In this document: piece after piece, positions 24,915 to 30,329 of the stretch | How the letters are laid out: each line of letters starts with the position of its first letter | How positions within the stretch are numbered: position 1 is the stretch's first letter | Assembly (NCBI GenBank): GCA_039029515.1 | Contig: JBCCFX010000017.1 | Coordinates: forward strand, 1 to 30,329 | Direction of reading: 5' to 3' | Source of the DNA: JBCCFX01 sp039029515 | GTDB taxonomy: Bacteria; Planctomycetota; Phycisphaerae; Phycisphaerales; SM1A02 | Length of the DNA stretch: 30,329 nucleotides | The notes under the pieces: model-generated | Databases searched by the model: none | Told to the model about the DNA's origin: nothing | The model's input: only the letters and a program-made list of their open reading frames with translations | Program-made: the position numbers and the translations under genes

Positions 24915-25514
24915 TCAGATGACGTGCACCGTCACGGTGTTGTCCTTATTGACCCGGCTGACTTTCACGCGTGTACCGGATTGAATGGGGTCGCCGCCAG
25001 TCGTGGCATCAAAGCCGCGATGACGATCTCGAATGGTCAGGCGAACGCGACCGGTGCCATCACCGTTGCCCGGGATGGATGTCTCGGCCACGCCTTCGGC
25101 GTTCAGTGCATCCGACAGGCTGATGTTGCCCGATGACTCCATCGCGTACATCAACTTGAAGCACCACACGATGAACCAGGCGAATGCCACGCCGACACCG
25201 ACGCCCATGACGAGCGACCAGAGCATCGAGAGTTCAAACGTCTTGAGGCCAAGCAGACCGCCCCAGCCGAATCCCATCGCGAACGCAGTGATCGTCTGCA
25301 GGGACAGGAACTTGAACACGGACGTGGATTCCGCGTGGTCGAATCCCTCATCGATCGGGGCGTCCATATCGACGGCACCGACATCGCCATCAGCACCATC
25401 GCCGAAGTCAATGCCGAGCAACGACATACCAAGACGCGCCATGAAGAACAACGTTCCGATGACGGCAGGGACACCAAACCAGACGGCCAACGGGCCGAAA
25501 AGCAAGTCGAACAT
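24915..25514 (-). CDS. NfeD-like membrane protein, partner of flotillin
   Basis: From ATG 25514 the product has 199 residues; AAGGGG stands about 7 nt upstream, so longer upstream starts are rejected. It has hydrophobic segments at about 8-32 and 70-125 and an acidic loop between them (DFGDGADGDVGAVDMDAP). The C-terminal about 65 residues form a small OB-fold of NfeD type (RVRLTIRDRHRGFDATTGGD, then SGTRVKVSRVNKDNTVTVHV). NfeD-like proteins are commonly co-encoded with SPFH proteins and thought to anchor or cap them. It is the first gene of the pair and is separated by two hairpins from the divergent gene at 25710. Confidence 0.85.
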   Translation of the reverse strand: MFDLLFGPLAVWFGVPAVIGTLFFMARLGMSLLGIDFGDGADGDVGAVDMDAPIDEGFDHAESTSVFKFLSLQTITAFAMGFGWGGLLGLKTFELSMLWSLVMGVGVGVAFAWFIVWCFKLMYAMESSGNISLSDALNAEGVAETSIPGNGDGTGRVRLTIRDRHRGFDATTGGDPIQSGTRVKVSRVNKDNTVTVHVI

Positions 25515-25528
25515 GACACACCCCTTCC

Positions 25529-25579
25529 GCGCGGATGCTCCGCGCAGGACCACATCATTGTCGCGAACCCCTCGCGACA
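25529..25579 (-). promoter_or_regulatory. Two perfect hairpins in the nfeD-flotillin leader
   Basis: GCGCGGA (25529-25535) / TCCGCGC (25539-25545) has a 3-nt loop and lies against the nfeD ribosome binding site. TGTCGCGA (25559-25566) / TCGCGACA (25572-25579) has a 5-nt loop. Neither has a terminator-like T-run on the minus strand. Confidence 0.45.
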
Positions 25580-25697
25580 CGCACATTATGCCGGATGGGA
25601 GCGATACGCACAGTTCCCGATCAGGCCGAATTGCGACATGTCCGCTCCCGGCTGCGCGAGTAACTTCATCATGCCCCACTCTGTCACGACCGCGTGG

Positions 25698-25709
25698 TAC
25701 AGTGCGACA
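25698..25709 (+). promoter_or_regulatory. -10 element (TACAGT) for the beta-propeller gene
   Basis: TACAGT (25698-25703), 6 nt, then GTG 25710. No Shine-Dalgarno sequence. It agrees with the start that puts the signal peptide at the N-terminus. Confidence 0.4.
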
Positions 25710-27245
25710 GTGATCTCTCGACGTTGCATTCACGATCCGGCGATCAGATGCGGTGCCGCAATCGTCGTCCTCTTGCTCACCTCCGTTGGCACAGCTGGCC
25801 AGCGCACCGCACCGGTCATACAGGAATCGGAAACGTCTCGGTACACCGTGTCAGCCGTGCACGGCACGTTCGTCGAGCCTGGCAAACTGGACGGACTCCG
25901 CCGTGAATTCCGAGATGTGCGCGGCCGCCTGATTCGCTGGCAGGAACTTGACGCGGACATTCGGCCGCGCGTGACCTGGATTGGCGTGTACGACGGCACA
26001 TCGAAGTCGCCATCGCGCGCTGCTTACTGGATCAAAGACGAACTGATGCCGTATCCGGAGCTGTTCGTGACGAGTCCGGATGGACGATACCGGGACGTCT
26101 ATTACGGCGCGGTTGGCGAATGGCCACGACGGCAGATTCGCGACCATCTCGACGACGCGGGCCGCGAGATCTACCAACAGTACTACGCACCCAAGTCTCA
26201 GGAGTTCTACAGCGAAGAACTCTACGCGTATGACGCATTCGGGAATGAGATCAGCCGAACGTGGCGACGCCTCGACGGAACTGAAGAGCGCGCAACTCGG
26301 TTCGAGATCATCGGGATGACGCCACATGGCCACTGGACGCATCGTCTCGTGTTTATCAACGATGAACTCACCTACCGTGACCTCAGGACGATCACGTATA
26401 GCGAGACAAAGATCGAAACGCCGCCGGCGTCTCAAGGCCCGGTTGATGCTCCGCCGCGCATCCTTCCTGCCCCATTTGCTCCCGGCATCATTGCCACCGA
26501 GCGAGGCAATGAGAATACGTTGACCCTCACCGCGGATCGCCGGGCCGCAGTGTTCACACGCTATAGCGATGACTGGACACAGCAGAATGCCATGATCTCG
26601 ATCTGGCGTGATGGGATGTGGCGCGACGCTGAAGTGATCCCCGCCGCCCGAGATATTTACAACATCGCGTTTGCGAATGCCGAGGGGACACGCCTCTTGA
26701 TGTGCCGGCGTAAACCCTACGCAGATGCTGGCGTCTACATCATTGAACGCACGGCCGACGGATGGAGCGAACCGACGGTCATTCCCGACTTCGAAGGGTA
26801 TTACTTCAACGTCCATGATGACGGCACGATGTACTTCCACCGCAATGGTGATCTGTATCGCGGCACGCTTGACGGATCAGTCGTCAGTGACATCAGGCCG
26901 CTCGGCGCTCCGATCAATACCAAGAACGGCGTGGAGTTTGGCGCGTGGGTGGATATGGCCGGAAACCGGATTATCTTCACGCGGAACTCTGGAGACCGCG
27001 GCAACAACGGCGTCTTTGTCGCTCATCGCGTCGATGGTCGTTGGACGGAACCACGCAAACTTCCGATTCGCTACGGCTGGAGTCCGATCATCACATCCGA
27101 TGGCCTCGACTTCATCTACACCACCGATGATGACATCTGCCGCATTCCGGTACCGCTCCTGAAGTTCTATCTGGACCCGTCGGACAACTTCCCGCCGATT
27201 CCACCGAACCCAGTTGATGCACTCAACACGACAGGAGGATCATGA
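25710..27245 (+). CDS. Exported protein with PD40-like beta-propeller domain
   Basis: From GTG 25710 the product has 511 residues; ATG 25671 would add 13. It starts with a signal peptide (ISRRCIHDPAIRCGAAIVVL, then LLTSVGTAGQ). The N-terminal domain (about 35-245) is unassigned: it has repeated Tyr-rich strands (YRDVYYGAVGEW, YSEELYAYDAFGNEISRTWR) with a MORN-like look. Residues about 250-500 resemble a WD40/PD40 propeller of the TolB type: ENTLTLTADRRAAVFTRYSD, ISIWRDGMWRDAEVI, GTRLLMCRRKPYADAGVYII, GNRIIFTRNSGDRGNNGVFV, SPIITSDGLDFIYTTDDDI. Such domains bind proteins or sugars outside the cell. Its TGA overlaps the ATG of the next gene, so the two are made together. Confidence 0.65.
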   Translation: MISRRCIHDPAIRCGAAIVVLLLTSVGTAGQRTAPVIQESETSRYTVSAVHGTFVEPGKLDGLRREFRDVRGRLIRWQELDADIRPRVTWIGVYDGTSKSPSRAAYWIKDELMPYPELFVTSPDGRYRDVYYGAVGEWPRRQIRDHLDDAGREIYQQYYAPKSQEFYSEELYAYDAFGNEISRTWRRLDGTEERATRFEIIGMTPHGHWTHRLVFINDELTYRDLRTITYSETKIETPPASQGPVDAPPRILPAPFAPGIIATERGNENTLTLTADRRAAVFTRYSDDWTQQNAMISIWRDGMWRDAEVIPAARDIYNIAFANAEGTRLLMCRRKPYADAGVYIIERTADGWSEPTVIPDFEGYYFNVHDDGTMYFHRNGDLYRGTLDGSVVSDIRPLGAPINTKNGVEFGAWVDMAGNRIIFTRNSGDRGNNGVFVAHRVDGRWTEPRKLPIRYGWSPIITSDGLDFIYTTDDDICRIPVPLLKFYLDPSDNFPPIPPNPVDALNTTGGS

Positions 27246-28297
27246 CACATCACACACTCATCGGGTTCCTGCTGCTGACTTCGACCGCCATCGCCGCGCA
27301 GGATGACACCACATCGTCAACGTATCGAGATCAGCTTGCCTCGGAAGCGATGACAGTGGCACCGCTGGCGAAAACGGAACTCGGTCGCGCATTCCTCAAC
27401 GCTGCCGATGATCTGTCGCCCATGACCGAGCGGCGAACGGTGTATTTCCGTGGCGCTGACCGCACCGCGATCTCGCCCGAGATGTTCACCCTGCTTGGCG
27501 AAGAGGATCGTGCTGACTTTCGCGAGATGCCGGTGACTGAATCCCGGTACTACGGTCTTTACAGCACGCCGATCGCCTACCTGCGCGCACTGGAATGTGT
27601 TGGTGAAGCTGGCCTGACCAACGTGGACGGGAAACGCATCGCGGACTTTGGTTTCGGCAACATCGGTCAGTTGCGCATGCTCGCAAGCCTCGGCGCGGAT
27701 GTTGTCGGGATTGAAATTGATGGCGTGCACGATGTGATCTATCGCATGCCGAGCGATCAGGGCGCGGTGCCGCGCTCGCCGGATGCCGGCAAAGGGAACG
27801 AAGGCTCGGTGACACTCGTCTTCGGGCGATACCCGACGACCGAGCAGATTCGTAACGCTGTCGGCGGCGACCTGACGCTCTTCATGAGCAAGAATACGCT
27901 CAAGAAAGGCTACATCCATCCGGAGCGCGAAGCAGATCCGCGTCAACTCATCGATCTTGGCGTCGATGATCAGACCTACGTGCGCAGCGTCTACGACGCA
28001 CTCGCGCCGGGCGGCTGGTTCGTCATCTACAACCTGTACCCGAAGCCCGCCGCACCGGATGAACCCTACATTCCGTGGGCCTCAGGCGAATGTCCGTTCG
28101 ACCGTGAGCTGATGACCACCGTCGGCTTCGAGATCATTCGATGGAACGAAGATGACTCCAAGAAGGCACGCGCGATGGGCCGAGCATTGGGCTGGAACGA
28201 AGGACTCACCGACGAGGAATTCGCGGAAGGCTTCAACGCGATGGTGACGATTGCGCGGAAACCGGCCGACGCCGCATCACGACCTTCATCCAACTAA
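27242..28297 (+). CDS. Exported class I methyltransferase-fold protein
   Basis: The product has 351 residues. The ATG overlaps the previous TGA (ATGA), with AGGAGG at 27233-27238. A signal peptide is clear (MTHHTLIGFLLLTSTAIAAQ, cleavage likely after AQ). Residues about 130-330 have a Rossmann methyltransferase fold: KRIADFGFGNIGQLRMLASL with motif I D135-F-G-F-G-N-I-G, then VVGIEIDG with the acidic residue that usually binds SAM ribose, LTLFMSKNTLKKGYIHP, and the late GGWFVIYNLYPKP strand. A SAM-dependent enzyme outside the cytoplasm would lack known SAM supply, so the fold may be used for another purpose, or export may be wrong. No lipobox is present. Confidence 0.7.
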   Translation: MTHHTLIGFLLLTSTAIAAQDDTTSSTYRDQLASEAMTVAPLAKTELGRAFLNAADDLSPMTERRTVYFRGADRTAISPEMFTLLGEEDRADFREMPVTESRYYGLYSTPIAYLRALECVGEAGLTNVDGKRIADFGFGNIGQLRMLASLGADVVGIEIDGVHDVIYRMPSDQGAVPRSPDAGKGNEGSVTLVFGRYPTTEQIRNAVGGDLTLFMSKNTLKKGYIHPEREADPRQLIDLGVDDQTYVRSVYDALAPGGWFVIYNLYPKPAAPDEPYIPWASGECPFDRELMTTVGFEIIRWNEDDSKKARAMGRALGWNEGLTDEEFAEGFNAMVTIARKPADAASRPSSN

Positions 28298-28315
28298 GAA
28301 CGCGGACGCCGCGCC

Positions 28316-28334
28316 CGGTTCCCCGGAGGAACCG
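28316..28334. terminator. Hairpin between convergent methyltransferase-like and slipin genes
   Basis: CGGTTCC (28316-28322) / GGAACCG (28328-28334), 7 bp with a 5-nt loop. It could end transcription from both sides, but no T-run follows. Confidence 0.35.
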
Positions 28335-28360
28335 TGACACGACGCCCGCAAGACGCGCAA

Positions 28361-29506
28361 CTATGAGGTGTCGCGACCTCGACCGTTCTGATCTGCCTCG
28401 CGGCTGACCAGTCGACCGACCTGCTCCACCATGTCGCCCTGACCGAGCACGAAGGTTGCCTTGGAACCGCGGAGGATGTCCTGCAGCGATTCGAGTTCCT
28501 TCATGCGCGTCAGCGCCGGGTTGTCGGCGAGCAGCTTGGCCGTGTTCGCCTGGCTGCGCGCCGCCGCCGTTTCTTCACGGCGACGAATCAAGTTCGCCTC
28601 CGACTGCTTCTGCGCTTCGATCACCTGGTTCAGGATCGACTTCATCTCACCCGGCAGGATCACGTCACGCAGACCAACCGATCGCACCGCGATACCAAAT
28701 TCCTGCGCACGGACACGCAGCATGTCACGGACCTCGCGGCCGACGGCGTCCTTGTCCGTCAGCAACTTGTCGAGCGAACGCGTACCGATCGCCTCACGCA
28801 GCACCAACTGTGCTTCGCGGTACAGCGCCTGCACTTCGTCCGTCACGACCGTCACCGCACGCATCGGATCCTCGACCTGGTAGGTCACGACCATGTTGAC
28901 GCGCAGCGTCACTTTGTCCGCGGTCATGATCTCCTGGCCCGAAACGTCCGAGACCTGCTCGCGCAGATCGATACGCTTCGCGATCAGCTTGCCCGCCTGC
29001 TTCCAGTAGACGTGCATGCCCGGTTCGAGCTGCTCAACGAAGGCACCCTCGCGGAAGAGCAGCACGGTTTCGTGCGGCTCCACGCGGATGCCATCCAGGA
29101 ATCGCGCGCCACCCGAGTGACCGAGGATGGCCTCGATCTTCTCGTGCGACAGCTTGAACTCCGTCACGTCGAACACTTCGACCGCGAGATCGTACGGCTG
29201 CTTCCAGAACGCATGGCGACCCGGACCGAGGACCCAACCCAGACGACCATCCTTCCAGACCAGCGCACGCTGGGTATCGCTCAGGTCAATGACCTCGAGC
29301 GAACGACGCAGCGTTGCGTTGCGAAGCATGATGTCGAGCATGGTGTGATTGAACGTGCTCTCCAGCGTGTTGCGGACCTGCACCGAACGACCGAATCCGA
29401 ACGGACGGAGCAGGAACCAGTGAACGCCCGGCGCCAGCGGACGAACGAAGTCGCCGTGACGGAAGAGCAGACCGATTTCGTGGAGACGAATACGCGTACG
29501 AAACAT
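28361..29506 (-). CDS. Slipin-type SPFH protein with triplicated N-terminal motif
   Basis: From ATG 29506 the product has 381 residues; GGAGG lies about 8 nt upstream, so the in-frame start at 29548 is rejected. Three copies of one motif precede or open the SPFH domain: residues about 5-33 (HEIGLLFRHGDF...PGVHW), 75-103 (QRALVWKDGR...PGRHAFW) and 141-169 (HETVLLFREGAF...PGMHVYW). The SPFH part is about 140-315, including VSGQEIMTADKVTLRVNMVV and AQEFGIAVRSVGLRDVILPG, followed by a helix rich in Arg, Glu and Ala. No membrane helix is obvious. Unlike the flotillin above it lacks the long coiled coil and the NfeD partner. Slipins shape membranes or control proteases; the role here is unknown. 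Confidence 0.85.
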   Translation of the reverse strand: MFRTRIRLHEIGLLFRHGDFVRPLAPGVHWFLLRPFGFGRSVQVRNTLESTFNHTMLDIMLRNATLRRSLEVIDLSDTQRALVWKDGRLGWVLGPGRHAFWKQPYDLAVEVFDVTEFKLSHEKIEAILGHSGGARFLDGIRVEPHETVLLFREGAFVEQLEPGMHVYWKQAGKLIAKRIDLREQVSDVSGQEIMTADKVTLRVNMVVTYQVEDPMRAVTVVTDEVQALYREAQLVLREAIGTRSLDKLLTDKDAVGREVRDMLRVRAQEFGIAVRSVGLRDVILPGEMKSILNQVIEAQKQSEANLIRRREETAAARSQANTAKLLADNPALTRMKELESLQDILRGSKATFVLGQGDMVEQVGRLVSREADQNGRGRDTS

Positions 29507-29886
29507 GACGAAACCTCCCTTCCGGGAAAAACGTGAATCCCACCTCACACCGCATGAACACGTGAACCATCACGTGGAAACTGATTGATGACGGGGCAGC
29601 ACCACATCGGTGTCGTGGCGCCCCGCGGTCTCGACGGAATCACGTTTGAGACATGGCAGTGGCTGCGCTGCGCGACCACGCCGCACATCGTCCGGCGGTC
29701 CACGAGCGACACGAACCGAATCGATGCGGGGCGCCATCGCCGCGCCGGCGTGACATGCCGGACCCACGTGATTGCAGGCCGATTGCACGGTGTCGACGAG
29801 ACCGATTGTGTTCGCCGAGGCGAACACGCACGAATCCCATCGACGCGGAGCCAACGACAGGTCAGTCGCGCTGCACCCGTCCCTGG
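29507..29886. other. Region between slipin and the tRNA cluster, without a gene
   Basis: I see no convincing coding frame. Besides the CACGTG repeat there is a second perfect inverted repeat, GTGTTCGCC-GA-GGCGAACAC (29808-29827), and a partial stem around 29594-29624 (GGGGC...GCCCC). The open frame across 29585-30001 is an antisense reading of tRNA sequences and is rejected. Confidence 0.5.
29559..29576. repeat. CACGTG inverted repeat upstream of the slipin gene
   Basis: CACGTGA (29559-29565), ACCA, TCACGTG (29570-29576): a perfect 7-bp inverted repeat about 55 bp before the slipin start. It could be an operator or a leader hairpin for the minus-strand gene. Confidence 0.45.
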
Positions 29887-29902
29887 TGAGAGAACCCTCT
29901 CA
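29887..29902. terminator. Hairpin downstream of the tRNA cluster
   Basis: TGAGAG (29887-29892), AACC, CTCTCA (29897-29902): perfect 6-bp stem with a tetraloop at the end of the minus-strand tRNA cluster. No T-run follows, so it may be a processing signal and not a terminator. Confidence 0.3.
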
Positions 29903-29940
29903 AGGGGGGAGTCGAACCCCAGAGCTTCATATGCTCATTG
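29903..29940 (-). pseudogene. Possible tRNA 3' remnant (T-arm) next to tRNA-Asn
   Basis: On the minus strand this stretch contains GGGGTTCGACTCCCC, a perfect T-arm with the TTCGACT loop also found in the neighbouring tRNA-Asn. Before it lies GAGC-ATATGAA-GCTC, which looks like an anticodon arm, but no variable loop separates the two and no D-arm or acceptor partner is present. It is probably a decayed tRNA or a tRNA fragment and not a working gene. Confidence 0.35.
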
Positions 29941-29946
29941 CCATTG

Positions 29947-30019
29947 GTATGTGTACTGGAGTCGAACCAGCAACCTAGCGCTTAACAAACGCTCGCTCTA
30001 ACCATTGAGCTAACACACA
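29947..30019 (-). tRNA. tRNA-Asn (GTT), divergent
   Basis: Folding by eye gives a full cloverleaf: acceptor TGTGTGT paired with ACACATA (one G-U pair), D-arm GCTC-AATGGTTA-GAGC, anticodon arm AGCGT-TTGTTAA-GCGCT with GTT at 34-36, and T-arm GCTGG-TTCGACT-CCAGT. It has U33, the GG of the D-loop, a 5-nt variable loop and no encoded CCA. C73 is unusual, since bacterial tRNA-Asn normally has G73. It sits in a minus-strand cluster with two other tRNA-like genes. Confidence 0.8.
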
Positions 30020-30184
30020 TCGCACCGACGCCGGTCGAACCCGTTGTCCCGGAACACACACGCGTGATGAACCGTGTGCGCCGGCGGACGACGTCAGGAG
30101 ATATCAAACTTGAGAAACCCCGGTGCGCGCTGTTCGCACGCACCGGGCGTGGGGGAAGAGGAAGAACAAGGCAACGAGTGCCAA
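30020..30184. other. Spacer between tRNA-Asn and the CTG tRNA-like gene
   Basis: It holds a strong hairpin, CCCGGTGCG (30118-30126) / CGCACCGGG (30139-30147), and a T-arm-like string (complement of 30032-30046, ACGGG-TTCGACC) without the rest of a tRNA. I see no gene. Confidence 0.4.
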
Positions 30185-30269
30185 CACATCGGGACGGATT
30201 CGAACCGCCACGGCGCATCATGCGCGGGAGGTTCAGAGCCTCCGGGGCCCGCCAATGCCCAGCCGATGC
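30185..30269 (-). tRNA. tRNA-like gene, anticodon CTG (Gln) with long type II variable arm
   Basis: The 85-nt minus-strand fold has a 7-bp acceptor (GCATCGG / CCGATGT, G1-U72), D-arm GGGC-ATTGGCGG-GCCC, anticodon arm GGAGG-CTCTGAA-CCTCC with CTG at 34-36 (plus-strand 30234-30236), a 17-nt variable region with a 5-bp hairpin GCGCA-TGA-TGCGC, T-arm GGCGG-TTCGAAT-CCGTC, and G73. The CTG anticodon would read CAG (Gln), but bacterial tRNA-Gln has a short variable loop. The long arm and G73 are serine tRNA features. C8 replaces the usual U8. It may be a divergent tRNA, an allo-tRNA or a pseudogene. Confidence 0.6.
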
Positions 30270-30289
30270 AGGGGGAAGATCACACGAAA

Positions 30290-30329
30290 CACGGGCCGAG
30301 GGAATTGAACCCCCACTGCCGGGATTGGA
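30290..30329 (-). tRNA. tRNA-Gly (TCC), 3' part cut by the window end
   Basis: The first 40 nt of the minus strand read TCCAA (end of the anticodon loop, anticodon TCC), TCCCG (anticodon stem), GCAGT (variable loop), T-arm GGGGG-TTCAATT-CCCTC, acceptor GGCCCGT and G73. The T-arm has one G-U pair. The T72 acceptor end implies A1-U72, unusual for tRNA-Gly. The 5' half is outside the window, so the identity depends on an anticodon seen at the very edge. Confidence 0.6.

Noticed and set aside
29585..30001. 138-residue plus-strand open frame ending in WSRTSNLALNKRSL
   Set aside because: It reads through the antisense of tRNA-Asn and the tRNA remnant; phrases like this are a known artefact of translating tRNA genes backwards.
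30105..30115. TCTCAAG on the minus strand as a possible 5' acceptor partner of the tRNA remnant at 29903-29940
   Set aside because: The match is only 7 nt, lies about 200 nt away across tRNA-Asn, and is not followed by a D-arm; chance is the simpler explanation.
30185..30269. Reading the CTG tRNA-like gene on the plus strand as tRNA-Leu (CAG)
   Set aside because: The anticodon arm is palindromic enough to read CAG on the plus strand, but the T-loop TTCGAAT and D-loop GG only make sense on the minus strand.
1..30329. CRISPR arrays, insertion sequences or integrase genes
   Set aside because: I looked for regularly spaced direct repeats, transposase-like frames and terminal inverted repeats and saw none.

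Overview
The window is a high-GC bacterial chromosome segment with compact gene packing on both strands and mostly short intergenic gaps. The gene set suggests a planctomycete-like bacterium, perhaps Phycisphaerae. The clues are a TPR lipoprotein of a type I associate with that group, small multi-pass membrane proteins of unknown function, a NfeD/flotillin pair plus a separate slipin, and many TANNNT-type -10 elements. This taxonomic guess is an inference from gene content and style; no marker gene in the window settles it.

Layout. (1) 1-1065: the end of a ribosome hibernation factor (HPF/RaiA type), its terminator, and a small exported protein that looks frameshifted. (2) 1066-8172: a TPR lipoprotein, two overlapping membrane-protein genes, an UlaG-like metallo-hydrolase, a cardiolipin synthase on the minus strand, and a divergent TlpA-like thioredoxin protein. 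(3) 8192-13892: a small conserved-looking protein, an AbgT-family transporter, a DUF4190-like membrane protein, an Hsp70/DnaK with its own terminator, and a class II glutamine amidotransferase. (4) 14002-16059: two uncharacterised membrane proteins. (5) 16084-20874: a sulfur-handling neighbourhood with a thiosulfate/3-mercaptopyruvate sulfurtransferase, a CstB-like persulfide dioxygenase-rhodanese fusion and a YgaP-like membrane rhodanese; a LOG-family hydrolase and an FkbM methyltransferase lie between them. (6) 20837-23173: a TraB-like lipoprotein, then an ArsR regulator with SRPBCC and DinB proteins, under a promoter that carries a probable auto-operator. (7) 23202-25514: a NfeD-flotillin operon on the minus strand. 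(8) 25710-28297: an exported beta-propeller-like protein translationally coupled to an exported methyltransferase-fold protein. (9) 28361-30329: a slipin with a triplicated N-terminal motif, then a minus-strand tRNA cluster of divergent tRNAs cut by the window end.

Two signals stand out. Six genes (starts at 4486, 6865 on the minus strand, 6931, 14755, 21746 and 25710) each have a -10-like hexamer exactly 6 nt before the start codon and no Shine-Dalgarno sequence, which fits leaderless mRNAs; this rule also re-sets two start codons. The tRNA cluster contains an 85-nt tRNA-like gene with a CUG (Gln) anticodon, a serine-style long variable arm and G73, an unusual combination.
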